Assembly: GCA_049585195.1 (NCBI GenBank)
Contig: JBAUZG010000324.1
Coordinates: 1 to 23,944, forward strand
DNA: 23,944 nt
Reading direction: 5' to 3'
Source of the DNA: KBS-96 sp049585195
Lineage (GTDB): Bacteria > Acidobacteriota > Terriglobia > Bryobacterales > Bryobacteraceae
Positions 1 through 7,557 of this stretch are shown here, piece by piece. The notes beneath the pieces are model-generated. The model made no database searches and was not told the DNA's origin. It was given only the letters and a program-made list of their open reading frames with translations. The position numbers and the translations under genes are program-made. Numbering within the stretch: the stretch's first letter is position 1; every line of letters begins with the position of its first letter.

Positions 1-761
1 TCCGGCAAGCGCCGATCGATCTCCAGGCGCGCATTCTGGCGCATGCGCCACAGTAAATCCGCTCCGGTCCGGGCCGCCGCCTGCCAGAGTTGGTAGCCCG
101 GAAAGAAGCGGTCGGCCAGACACAGCATACCCTTTTGCAAAGCCGGTATCACCTGCTGAGCCAGTGTGATCTCATCGGTGGCATACGGCGCCATCTGCGC
201 GGCCCATAACACGTGCGTTCCATTCTCCAACAGGCCGACAAAGCGCAGTTTGGGATAAGCACTCGATCCGCGACTGGCGCCAGGCCTGCCAAAAACCGCT
301 TCGTTCTCCACAGTATCGGCGGCCACATCCAGCGTGCTGCCGTCCAAACTGACCAGCCGCCAGTCGCGATACCAAGCCCCCTTCGTCCGGCGCTCGGCCA
401 GCGGAGCGACCACCGATTCATACAGCGCTTTCACAGGCTCCACGCCCACCCGGCGGCGCGCCTGCGATATACCCGACTTGCCTGCCACCTTCACTGCCGC
501 AGACGGGTCCAGCAGCCACTGCACTCCTTCTAACAAACAGCGCAGCACCTCGCGATAGGAGGACCGCATGTACAAGGCCAACGCGATCACGTAGTACACC
601 ACCACATGCGCGGGCAGATCCCGTTCCCGCACACTGGCGCGGCCGGTTTTCTCCAACACGGCGCGCACTTTCTCCAGCGGGAAAAACTTGGCAATTACGC
701 CCAGGCTGATGTAATCGGTAATGCGACTGCCAGCCGGCAACGTTGCGATGCTTCGCGCCAT
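1..761 (-). CDS. IS4-family DDE transposase, N-terminal part (runs off left edge)
   Basis: Reading the minus strand from an ATG at 761 gives about 253 codons with no stop before the window edge, so this is the 5' part of a larger gene. The first ~110 residues (MARSIATLPAGSRITDYISL...) match the helical N-terminal domain typical of IS4-type transposases. The DDE catalytic core follows: the first aspartate is probably D140 in SLDGSTLD and the second D217 in CLADRFFPGY. The third acidic residue (YREK-type region) would lie beyond the edge. An AGGAGAG ribosome site sits just upstream of the ATG. The enzyme would cut and paste its own element. No frameshift is visible in the part present, so the copy may be intact, but that cannot be judged here. 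Confidence 0.85.
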   Translation of the reverse strand, partial: MARSIATLPAGSRITDYISLGVIAKFFPLEKVRAVLEKTGRASVRERDLPAHVVVYYVIALALYMRSSYREVLRCLLEGVQWLLDPSAAVKVAGKSGISQARRRVGVEPVKALYESVVAPLAERRTKGAWYRDWRLVSLDGSTLDVAADTVENEAVFGRPGASRGSSAYPKLRFVGLLENGTHVLWAAQMAPYATDEITLAQQVIPALQKGMLCLADRFFPGYQLWQAAARTGADLLWRMRQNARLEIDRRLP

Positions 762-799
762 TCCGCACTCTCCTGTCTAAAACAGGATACCGCAGAAAT

Positions 800-821
800 G
801 TTTGTTAAGTGAACAGTATTG
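800..821. mobile_element. Candidate terminal inverted repeat of the IS4-type element
   Basis: On the minus strand the sequence CAATACTGTTCACTTAACAA precedes the transposase gene by about 40 bases and resembles the ends of IS4-type elements. The partner end lies outside the window, so neither the inverted repeat nor a target duplication can be confirmed. Just outside it, GGCTAGGAG occurs twice in tandem (824-841). Confidence 0.35.
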
Positions 822-851
822 TCGGCTAGGAGGGCTAGGAGTTGGGCTAGC

Positions 852-2756
852 CTATTTCGGTCCCACTTTCGGGTCTATCTTCGCAGCGAGCGCGAACTCA
901 CGCTCTGACTCCGCCGCATTTCCTTGCTGCCGCAACGCCACGGCCAAGCTGTAATGCAGCGATGCAATCAGCGGATTCGCGTTGATCCCTTTCCGGTATG
1001 CGTCAATTGCCTGCTGAATCTGTCCTTTCGCATAAAGGGCCGCGCCCATGTTCAGGTACGCCGTAGTCAAATCGGGGTCGATCTCCAAAGCGCGTTGATA
1101 TTCGCCAATTTCGCCGTCGTCTTGCATCGCCCCCAGCGCGACACCTAAATTGAAATGCGCCCCGGCATCTTGTGGGTACAGTTTTCCGGCCAGCGACAGA
1201 ATTGCGGCGGCCGTTGACGGATTGCCTGCCTCGCCATAGGTCACGCCAAGATACGTTAAGGCGCGCAGCAAATGGGGATAAATCTTCAACGCCTCGAGAA
1301 GCGCGGCGGCCGACTGCTCCCGCTGCCCGCTGTTCCGCAGTTTCATCGCCGTGTTGTACTGAGCCTCCGCTGCTTCGCGGAAGTTTCGCGGCATACGTCC
1401 AAGAATGAGATAATGCCTTTCGGCTTCGAGGACCGGCGCCACCTCGCCCGGACGAAGCTTCATGGCGGCAGAAGCCCACGCCGGATCGAACTGGCTCGCA
1501 TTCAAATCGCCCAGAAATCCGCCATTTCGCGCCGAGGCTTTGTCGAGTGAATTGGCGCGCGCCAGCTCGAAAAACGATGCGCCTCCCACTATGGCTGTTC
1601 GCAGTTCCTCGGCTCTCGCCCGGTCGCTCACAGCGATCATCCGCAGCCACATGTGTTTGGGCTCGACCGTGCTGTTCCATGCTTCCTCGTGCGGACTGAC
1701 CGGCCCCGTTTTGTCGGGATGAACGCGAATCCAGTGATCGGCTACATGCAGCGGCGCTTTCACTTCGTCCGGCATGTGGCAACCCACGCAGCCATCGCGA
1801 CGATTTACCGGGCAGAGCGCGGCATGGCCGGTGACCGTCGTGCTGTGGCAGCCCAGGCATGTTCTCACGGAACGTTGGACTAAAGTTGCGCGCGGCGCGT
1901 CCTGATGCGGATCGTGACAGTTGGTGCAGGTAATATTGCCGCCGCTCTGCCTCGCGCATTCGGAATTTTCTAAGCCCATCACTTGATCGGAAATCAAAAG
2001 ATCGTCGGGCAGAGGATCCTCGACGATGCTGAAACCCGAATGGCACTGCGCGCAGGGTTGCATCTGATCGTGGACCGCCAGTTTCTTAGGATTGAGAATT
2101 TTCAAATCGGCTGCTTGCGCAGCAACGGCGGACAAATGCTGCTGCCCGGCTCCGTGGCAGCTCTCGCATGTGACGCCCGATTCGAGGTGCGACCCAACTT
2201 TGCGCGGCTCTCCATGGCAGGTCAAGCATTTTTTTTCGAATCCTGGCGTCAGGACGCGGCCGAACGCGGTCTCGTAATTGGCAGGCTTGTCTTCCGGAAA
2301 TCCGGGCGATCGCTCGAGGCGGTTCTCGGGAACGTAATGCAGATACCTGGCTTCGACCAACGGGGATCGCGGCAATGACAATCCTTCAACTGCCTCGACC
2401 CGCAACAAAAAACTGATGCCATGCCGTTCGCCGCCTACGGTGGTAACGACCGGAAAGGTCTGTACCGGATGGCCGGGCATCGCAACCCCAAATTCGAACG
2501 CCCCGGCCGATCTTCGCAAAACGTACCCGATATCCGGCGGAGGCCCTTCGGCGTGACGCTCCGTTATGGTTTGAGGGATCTCCCTGGTCCTGTCGCCCTG
2601 CCACGTGCGAGCCATGGCGGTCGAGACTTGAGTTTGGGCAATTGCCTTATGGCAGCCGGCGCACACCTGTGAACCAACGAGTTGATTTCCCGGCGCCGCG
2701 CGACTTTCTGCAACCAATCCCGCAGCCATGCATAAGAAAACAAGGAAGAACTTCAT
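852..2756 (-). CDS. Secreted seven-haem c-type cytochrome with parvulin-like and TPR domains
   Basis: The 634-residue protein starts at an ATG preceded by GGAGTG and has a clear signal peptide (MKFFLVFLCMAAGLVAESRA). Seven CXXCH haem-binding motifs lie near residues 32, 177, 197, 235, 277, 300 and 323, so the protein should be matured in the periplasm as a multihaem electron carrier. Residues ~367-456 look like a PpiC/parvulin peptidyl-prolyl isomerase domain, with FFELARANSLDKASARNGGF and a later RPGEVAPVLEAERHYLI segment. Residues ~463-630 contain three or four TPR units. The combination suggests an extracytoplasmic redox protein that also binds partner proteins. The electron donor and acceptor cannot be read from the sequence. 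It is transcribed divergently from the TPR-barrel gene, with 100 bases between the two starts. Haem count and TPRs are seen directly; isomerase activity is not shown. Confidence 0.85.
   Translation of the reverse strand: MKFFLVFLCMAAGLVAESRAAPGNQLVGSQVCAGCHKAIAQTQVSTAMARTWQGDRTREIPQTITERHAEGPPPDIGYVLRRSAGAFEFGVAMPGHPVQTFPVVTTVGGERHGISFLLRVEAVEGLSLPRSPLVEARYLHYVPENRLERSPGFPEDKPANYETAFGRVLTPGFEKKCLTCHGEPRKVGSHLESGVTCESCHGAGQQHLSAVAAQAADLKILNPKKLAVHDQMQPCAQCHSGFSIVEDPLPDDLLISDQVMGLENSECARQSGGNITCTNCHDPHQDAPRATLVQRSVRTCLGCHSTTVTGHAALCPVNRRDGCVGCHMPDEVKAPLHVADHWIRVHPDKTGPVSPHEEAWNSTVEPKHMWLRMIAVSDRARAEELRTAIVGGASFFELARANSLDKASARNGGFLGDLNASQFDPAWASAAMKLRPGEVAPVLEAERHYLILGRMPRNFREAAEAQYNTAMKLRNSGQREQSAAALLEALKIYPHLLRALTYLGVTYGEAGNPSTAAAILSLAGKLYPQDAGAHFNLGVALGAMQDDGEIGEYQRALEIDPDLTTAYLNMGAALYAKGQIQQAIDAYRKGINANPLIASLHYSLAVALRQQGNAAESEREFALAAKIDPKVGPK
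1389..1658 (-). other. Parvulin/PpiC-like domain inside the multihaem cytochrome
   Basis: This covers residues ~367-456 of the cytochrome. The order is typical of rotamase domains: a helix with an ARAEELRTAIVGGASFFELA stretch, then the GG-containing turn (NGGFLGD), then a PAWASAAMKLRPGEVAPVLE segment and a final strand HYLILGRMP. The assignment rests on pattern resemblance alone. Confidence 0.6.
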
Positions 2757-2856
2757 TCACTCCGAGCAACTGTCATTGTATGGTGTAGCAGGCAGGGGAA
2801 ATCTGGAGATTCACAACACCTCACTGCCACTACTACCTTTCAAGATTCCCCGCCTC

Positions 2857-4800
2857 ATGCATGCAGTTCGATTTTGCGCGCTCGCGCTCGTATGCGTCAG
2901 CCTGGCAAGCGCCCAGTCTGACGGTACGCCCGATTTGACGCTCGCCTACAAGCTGCTTGCTCAGAAATCCTATGATGACGCGATTGCCGCGTTCGAGCGC
3001 GGTCTCGAAGTTCAGCCGCGGAACGCCGGTGCCCACAAGGACCTGGCCTATACCTTCTTAAAGACCGGCGAGAGCGCGAAAGCCCGGGACGAATTCAAGA
3101 CGGCCATCGACATAGATCCGCACGACGAGCCGGCCGCCCTCGAGTACGCCTTCCTGTGTTACGAAACGAAGAAGCCGATTGAAGCGCGGCGGACTTTCGA
3201 CCGGCTCCGGACACATGGGGTCGCCGCTTCCACGCGACAGACCGCCGAAATGGCGTTTCAAAATATCGACAAGCCCCTGGCTGATGGAATCGTGCGATGG
3301 AAAGCTTCGATTGCGAAGCTGGCCGATCCGCTTGCCCCGAGTACCTTTAGCGCCCATTGGGAGCTCGCCCAACTCGCCGAGAACCGCGCCGATTTGCCGC
3401 TCGCTGCCGAACAGTACGAAATTTGCCGCAAGCTGAAACCACAGCTTTCCAGCCTGCTGCTTGACCTGGCCCGCGTCTGGCAACAACTGAACGAAGTGGA
3501 GCAAGCGCATGCCGCCGCGCTCGCCGCCTCCCGAAGCTCCGATTCGCGCACGGCTGAAGAGGGGCTCGAACTGCTCGGTTCCCGCTACCCCTATGTCTAC
3601 GAGTTTCAGAATGCGGTTCAGCTCGATCCGCAAAATGTAACGCTGCGGCGCGAGTTGGCATTTCTCTATCTCGCTCTCCACAGAGAGCCAGAGGCGATTG
3701 CGGAATTTCAGGCGATCCTGGCCATCGCCCCGGACGATAAGCTGACGCTCACGCAGCTCGACGCGCTGCGTCACCCGCAAAAGAACAATCCAGCCCCGGC
3801 CGCGCCTGCAAACCGTTCCGACATCAAAGCCGATCCAAAGGCCATGGGAATGAAGAGCCTGGCTGCCGGCTACTTGAACGATGCCATCCGTTACCTGCGT
3901 ATCGCCCACGAAGACGATCCGAACGACGCGGAGGTGATGCTGCAGCTTGGCTGGGCCTACAACGCGGCCAAGAACGATGCCGAAGCCGTGAAATGGTTCG
4001 ACGCCGCGCGCCAATCGGACAACGAGACCATCGCTAAAGAGGCGAACAAAGCGTGGCACAACCTGTTGGGAATCAACATGGCGCAGACGACCATGTGGCT
4101 GCTGCCCATGTACTCAACCCGCTGGAACGACAACTTCATCTACGGCCAGGTTAAGCGCACCATTCCGATTCCACACAAGATGCCGGTCAGTTTCTATCTA
4201 TCGGCGCGCTTCATTGGCGACGTGCGCGGCCAGGTCCGAATGGATAATCTTCCGCCCGAGTATCTTTCCGAAAACTCCATCGTCGTTGCAGTGGGCGCTT
4301 CGACAAAGCAGTGGCACCACGTGATGGGCTGGGTGGAAGCGGGTCTTTCAATGAACTATATACCAGGCCGACCGGATGTTGGCATCGCCATTCCGGATTA
4401 TCGCGGCGGCTTGAATTTTGCGAAGGGCTTCGGCAGTCTGCTCGGGAGCTCCCACTCCGGATACTTCTACGAGACTACGGGCGATGCCATTTATGTAAGC
4501 CGCTTCGACAAGGATTGGCTCTTTTATTCGCAGCACCGGGTGGGCCGCACATTTCGCATCGGCGGCGAGACCTTGCAGGCTTATCTCAACGGGAATTACG
4601 TTCAGGATGTGAAACGCGAATATTGGGCCAACACGGTTGAATTTGGCCCGGGAACAAAGCTGCACTTGCCGTGGATGCGGCCCGGCGTTTATCTTTCGGC
4701 CGATTTACTGCGGGGCGCTTACACGACCAATGTCGATAACCCGCGCCGGCCTAACTACACCGACTTTCGCCTAAGCTTCTGGTACGCCGCTACGCGTTAG
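2857..4800 (+). CDS. TPR protein with probable outer-membrane barrel (NfrA/PelB-like organisation)
   Basis: The reading frame is open from 2728, but that start would overlap the divergent cytochrome gene. The ATG at 2857 gives a proper signal peptide (MHAVRFCALALVCVSLASAQ) and is preferred, yielding 647 residues. The first ~400 residues are TPR repeats, for example SYDDAIAAFERGLEVQPRNA and SAKARDEFKTAIDIDPHDEP. They are interrupted by a proline/alanine-rich linker (NPAPAAPANRSD). The last ~240 residues are rich in alternating aromatic and polar residues (FIYGQVKRTIPIPHKMPVSF, YFYETTGDAIYVSRFDKDW), as expected of a transmembrane beta-barrel. Periplasmic TPRs joined to an outer-membrane barrel are known from PgaA, PelB, BcsC and NfrA, which help export polysaccharide or act at the surface. 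The next gene starts 14 bases downstream and encodes a glycosidase-like protein, supporting a polysaccharide role. Exact family membership is not certain. Confidence 0.7.
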   Translation: MHAVRFCALALVCVSLASAQSDGTPDLTLAYKLLAQKSYDDAIAAFERGLEVQPRNAGAHKDLAYTFLKTGESAKARDEFKTAIDIDPHDEPAALEYAFLCYETKKPIEARRTFDRLRTHGVAASTRQTAEMAFQNIDKPLADGIVRWKASIAKLADPLAPSTFSAHWELAQLAENRADLPLAAEQYEICRKLKPQLSSLLLDLARVWQQLNEVEQAHAAALAASRSSDSRTAEEGLELLGSRYPYVYEFQNAVQLDPQNVTLRRELAFLYLALHREPEAIAEFQAILAIAPDDKLTLTQLDALRHPQKNNPAPAAPANRSDIKADPKAMGMKSLAAGYLNDAIRYLRIAHEDDPNDAEVMLQLGWAYNAAKNDAEAVKWFDAARQSDNETIAKEANKAWHNLLGINMAQTTMWLLPMYSTRWNDNFIYGQVKRTIPIPHKMPVSFYLSARFIGDVRGQVRMDNLPPEYLSENSIVVAVGASTKQWHHVMGWVEAGLSMNYIPGRPDVGIAIPDYRGGLNFAKGFGSLLGSSHSGYFYETTGDAIYVSRFDKDWLFYSQHRVGRTFRIGGETLQAYLNGNYVQDVKREYWANTVEFGPGTKLHLPWMRPGVYLSADLLRGAYTTNVDNPRRPNYTDFRLSFWYAATR

Positions 4801-4814
4801 CAAATTCGAGCACG

Positions 4815-6821
4815 ATGCAACACCTTGTCCAATCGTTCTTTCTGTTTGTGGCCAGCCTGTGGGCCACCGCCTTGCCGCTTATTTCGGCCGTTCCTTCGTT
4901 TAAAGTGGCTGGCGTAGATGCGAAGCCGTGGACGAAGATTTTCGGCGCAGTCGGCATTCCACCGGCTTCGGGCGAGCAGGCTGAGATCACTGTTGCAGGC
5001 GCATATGCGCAGGGCGATCTTGTTCATATCGCCGACGACCATATCCTGATTGTGCAGGGAACCGGTCCGCTGGCGCAGCAACTCGGCATCACGCCGCTAG
5101 CGGAATCGGTTCCGGTCCGCCGCATCGTCGACACGCACGCGCCCGACATGAAGATCCTTTGGGCCGAACCGGTGACCGTCCCGGTATTCAGCGTTCCGAA
5201 AGACTTTCAGATATTTGTCAGGGAGCACTGGAAGAACGCGCCCTTGGTGGCAGGCAAGAGAACGACGCATGGCGCAATCCTGTGGCTCGCGGCCGATCCC
5301 GGACCCGAGGGCATCGAACGCTTCCCTTACCTGCTTCAAACGCTCGCCGACCTTGGATTAACCACTCCTGTTCGAAGCACAACCTTGTGGAGTTTCTTCG
5401 ATTCGGCGTACCGGTCGCGCGCCGATGTTGAATACCTGGCGCGGCGTTGGCGGCAGGCCGGCATTTCAGCTCTGCACGTCGCGGCGTGGCACAACATGGA
5501 GCCCGATCCGCAGCGCGACGAATACTTGAAAAGCCTGGTCGTGGCCTGTCATAGAAACGCCATTCTTGTCTATGCATGGCTCGAGCTTCCGCACGTGAGC
5601 GAAGAGTTTTGGGCTAAGCATCCCGAATGGCGCGAGAAAACTGCGGTAGGCGAAGACGCTCAACTCGATTGGCGAAAGCTGATGAACCTGGAAAACGCCG
5701 ACTGCAAACGTGCCGTAGCGAAAGAAGTTCGCGAGCTTCTAACGCGCTTCGATTGGGACGGCGTAAACCTTGCGGAGCTGTATTTCGAGTCGCTTGAAGG
5801 CGCGTCGAATCCGGCGCGGCTGACTCCGATGAACAGCGATGTCCGGCGCGAGTTCGAACAGCGGGCCGGGTTCGATCCGCAACGGCTGTTCGATCCGGCT
5901 TCGCCCCATTCGGCGGCTCACGACCCGGTCGGATTGCGCACATTTCTCGATTTCCGCGCCGGGCTTGCGTCGCACATGCAAAGCGAGTGGCTCGAGGTCG
6001 CCGGACAGGTTCGCAGGGAGAAGCCGTGGTTGGATGTAGTTCTCACACATATCGACGATCGCTTGGAACCAGGGATCCGCGATGCCCTCGGAGCGGACAC
6101 CGCGCACTCGATGCCGCTCATTCAATCGCAGAATGCCACCGTGCTGGTCGAGGACCCGGCAACGCTGTGGAATCTGGGCGCGGCTCGCTACCTGAAGCTC
6201 GCCGATAAATGGTCAACGGCGCCGCTGGATAAGAACCGGCTCGCCGTTGACATCAACGTTGTCGAACGCTACCAGGATGTGTACCCCACCAAGAAGCAAA
6301 CCGGAACGGAATTGCTTGAACTCGTGCATCAGGCATCGCAGTCGTTTAGCCACGTCGCTCTCTACTTTGAGAATTCGATTGAGCGTCAGGATTTGAACCT
6401 TCTTCCCGCCGCCGCGGCGCGTGCGCGCGTTACCGAATCGGCGCCGGATGAGCTAGACGTCCAAACGGCACAGCCCGTCCGAATACCTTGGAGCGGCCCC
6501 GTCGAGATGGACGGAAAGCCTTGGCCGCTCAAAGACAATGCAGGCGTGTTGGTTCCATCGGGAGCCCACAAGCTATCGACGGGAGTCGGCGATCCTCCCG
6601 TAACCATCGCCGCCTTCAACGGTAACGTTCGCAGCGTAGCAATTGATGGCGACACGGTCGAGCTTTCTTACGGCAATGCCACGCGCGCGCTGGTATCGCT
6701 GGCATCCCCGGTTGCGAGCATTGACGTAGACGGCACGCCATTCTGGAAGCCGGATGCCGCCGGTGCGGGAAATCCGGTTGTTCTCCCATCTGGCGAACAC
6801 GTCGTTTCATTCCATAAGTAA
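4815..6821 (+). CDS. Secreted TIM-barrel glycosidase-like protein (GHL10-like), putative polysaccharide hydrolase
   Basis: The 668-residue protein begins with a signal peptide (MQHLVQSFFLFVASLWATA). A first domain of ~150 residues precedes a region (~155-480) that reads like a TIM barrel: VEYLARRWRQAGISALHVAA, ILVYAWLELPHVSEEFWAKH, and FDWDGVNLAELYFESLEG, the last resembling the strand with acidic residues in glycoside hydrolase-like families. The acidic residues E and D in ELPHVSE and DWDGVNLAELYFE are candidate catalytic positions; this is inference. A beta-rich C-terminal region (~520-668) may bind carbohydrate. It lies 14 bases after the TPR-barrel gene and is almost certainly co-transcribed. 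By analogy with PgaA/PgaB and PelB/PelA pairs it could trim or modify a polymer during export. No polymerase or deacetylase gene is in the window. Confidence 0.6.
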   Translation: MQHLVQSFFLFVASLWATALPLISAVPSFKVAGVDAKPWTKIFGAVGIPPASGEQAEITVAGAYAQGDLVHIADDHILIVQGTGPLAQQLGITPLAESVPVRRIVDTHAPDMKILWAEPVTVPVFSVPKDFQIFVREHWKNAPLVAGKRTTHGAILWLAADPGPEGIERFPYLLQTLADLGLTTPVRSTTLWSFFDSAYRSRADVEYLARRWRQAGISALHVAAWHNMEPDPQRDEYLKSLVVACHRNAILVYAWLELPHVSEEFWAKHPEWREKTAVGEDAQLDWRKLMNLENADCKRAVAKEVRELLTRFDWDGVNLAELYFESLEGASNPARLTPMNSDVRREFEQRAGFDPQRLFDPASPHSAAHDPVGLRTFLDFRAGLASHMQSEWLEVAGQVRREKPWLDVVLTHIDDRLEPGIRDALGADTAHSMPLIQSQNATVLVEDPATLWNLGAARYLKLADKWSTAPLDKNRLAVDINVVERYQDVYPTKKQTGTELLELVHQASQSFSHVALYFENSIERQDLNLLPAAAARARVTESAPDELDVQTAQPVRIPWSGPVEMDGKPWPLKDNAGVLVPSGAHKLSTGVGDPPVTIAAFNGNVRSVAIDGDTVELSYGNATRALVSLASPVASIDVDGTPFWKPDAAGAGNPVVLPSGEHVVSFHK

Positions 6822-6830
6822 CTGTCTTCG

Positions 6831-6863
6831 CAGCTCAACCGAGCCGCGACCGCCAGGGAGCGG
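6831..6863 (+). repeat. REP sequence, copy 1 (direct)
   Basis: A 33-base sequence beginning CAGCTCAACCGAGCCGCGAC and ending CAGGGAGCGG. It is identical over all 33 bases to copy 3 (7474-7506). It sits between the glycosidase-like gene and the RAYT start at 6872. Its AGGGAG is the only purine-rich stretch upstream of that start. Confidence 0.9.
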
Positions 6864-6871
6864 ACAACCCA

Positions 6872-7366
6872 ATGACCTACCTCATCACGTTTTCCTGCTA
6901 TGCCTCTCATCTGCATGGCAACGAACTCGGCTCGGTAGATCGCGACCATAATCTTCCGGGAAGTCGCTTACTGGAATTCGATCCACGGCGGCTTCAGGCC
7001 ATACAAAGAAGCATGCGTCAGCCGCCGTACCTGTTAGATCGGCTGCGCCGATCTGCCGTTTTGAAGGGTCTGCAGGGCATCTGCTCGTATCGCGGCTGGA
7101 CTCTTTTAGCTGCTCATGTGCGCACCAATCACGTTCACGTCGTGGTTGATGCAGAGGCTCGGCCGGAGAAGGTGCTCAATGACCTCAAGTCATACGCGAG
7201 CCGTCATCTGAACCAATCAGGAATCGACGAAGTGAACCGAAAGCGATGGGCCCGCCACGGGAGTACGCGCTGGTTGTGGAGCCGAGAAGAGCTCTCGGCG
7301 GCAATCCGTTATGTGATCGACGGACATGGAGAGGCGATGGCTGTCTTCGAGACGTCGGAAATTTGA
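6872..7366 (+). CDS. REP-associated tyrosine transposase (RAYT), Y1/IS200-like
   Basis: A 164-residue protein of the Y1 HUH transposase superfamily. The HUH metal-binding motif is HVH at residues 87-89 within HVRTNHVHVVVDA. The likely catalytic tyrosine is Y108 in LNDLKSYASRHLN. The N-terminal strand YLITFSCYASHLHG and the C-terminal AIRYVIDGHGE helix fit RAYT proteins. RAYTs nick and join single-stranded DNA at REP hairpins and are usually single-copy and vertically kept, unlike true IS elements. REP sequences lie 8 bases before the start and 8 bases after the stop, the arrangement expected of a RAYT with its cognate REPs. Length is normal and no frameshift is seen, so it is probably active. 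The only Shine-Dalgarno candidate lies inside REP copy 1. Confidence 0.92.
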   Translation: MTYLITFSCYASHLHGNELGSVDRDHNLPGSRLLEFDPRRLQAIQRSMRQPPYLLDRLRRSAVLKGLQGICSYRGWTLLAAHVRTNHVHVVVDAEARPEKVLNDLKSYASRHLNQSGIDEVNRKRWARHGSTRWLWSREELSAAIRYVIDGHGEAMAVFETSEI

Positions 7367-7374
7367 ATATTATT

Positions 7375-7401
7375 CCGCTCCCTTGCGGTCGCGGCTCGGT
7401 T
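7375..7401 (-). repeat. REP sequence, copy 2 (inverted)
   Basis: A 27-base reverse-oriented REP starting CCGCTCCCTTGCGGTCGCGG. It differs from the complement of copies 1 and 3 at one position (T for G). With copy 3 it makes a 27-base inverted repeat able to fold into a long stem just after the RAYT stop. Confidence 0.88.
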
Positions 7402-7430
7402 ACGAATATCGATCGGTTGGGGAATGTCAC

Positions 7431-7472
7431 TTACGCGGCGCGCGTATTTTTCGCAGCTCTTTTGCCGCGTAA
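7431..7472. repeat. Hairpin between REP copies 2 and 3
   Basis: TTACGCGGC (7431-7439) and GCCGCGTAA (7464-7472) are perfect 9-base inverted repeats with a 24-base loop. They sit inside the loop of the larger REP2/REP3 stem. The nested structure resembles BIME-type linkers. It may also end RAYT transcription, although no U-run follows. Confidence 0.6.
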
Positions 7473-7473
7473 T

Positions 7474-7506
7474 CAGCTCAACCGAGCCGCGACCGCCAGG
7501 GAGCGG
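7474..7506 (+). repeat. REP sequence, copy 3 (direct)
   Basis: Identical to REP copy 1 over 33 bases and inverted relative to copy 2. It ends 51 bases before the typA start codon, so it lies in the typA leader or promoter region. Confidence 0.9.
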
Positions 7507-7557
7507 TTTTCTGTTCACTAGAGAAATCGCGCCCCGTGCGACCATGGAATTTCCTGA

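Noticed and set aside
418..768. Minus-strand 116-codon frame over the transposase start
   Set aside because: The neighbouring frame gives a proper IS4 transposase with catalytic aspartates; this one is an out-of-frame shadow.
1003..2046. Minus-strand open frame of 347 codons in another frame within the cytochrome gene
   Set aside because: The translation is Arg/Gly/Ser-rich with no domain, whereas the other frame on the same strand has haem motifs and TPRs.
3058..4059. Long minus-strand open frame (333 codons) inside the TPR-barrel gene
   Set aside because: It is fully antisense to a gene with signal peptide and TPRs, its translation is low in recognisable structure, and high GC makes such shadow frames common.
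6754..6951. Small plus-strand frame reading through REP copy 1 (TEPRPPGSG)
   Set aside because: The peptide comes from translating the REP repeat; it overlaps the end of one gene and the start of the RAYT gene.
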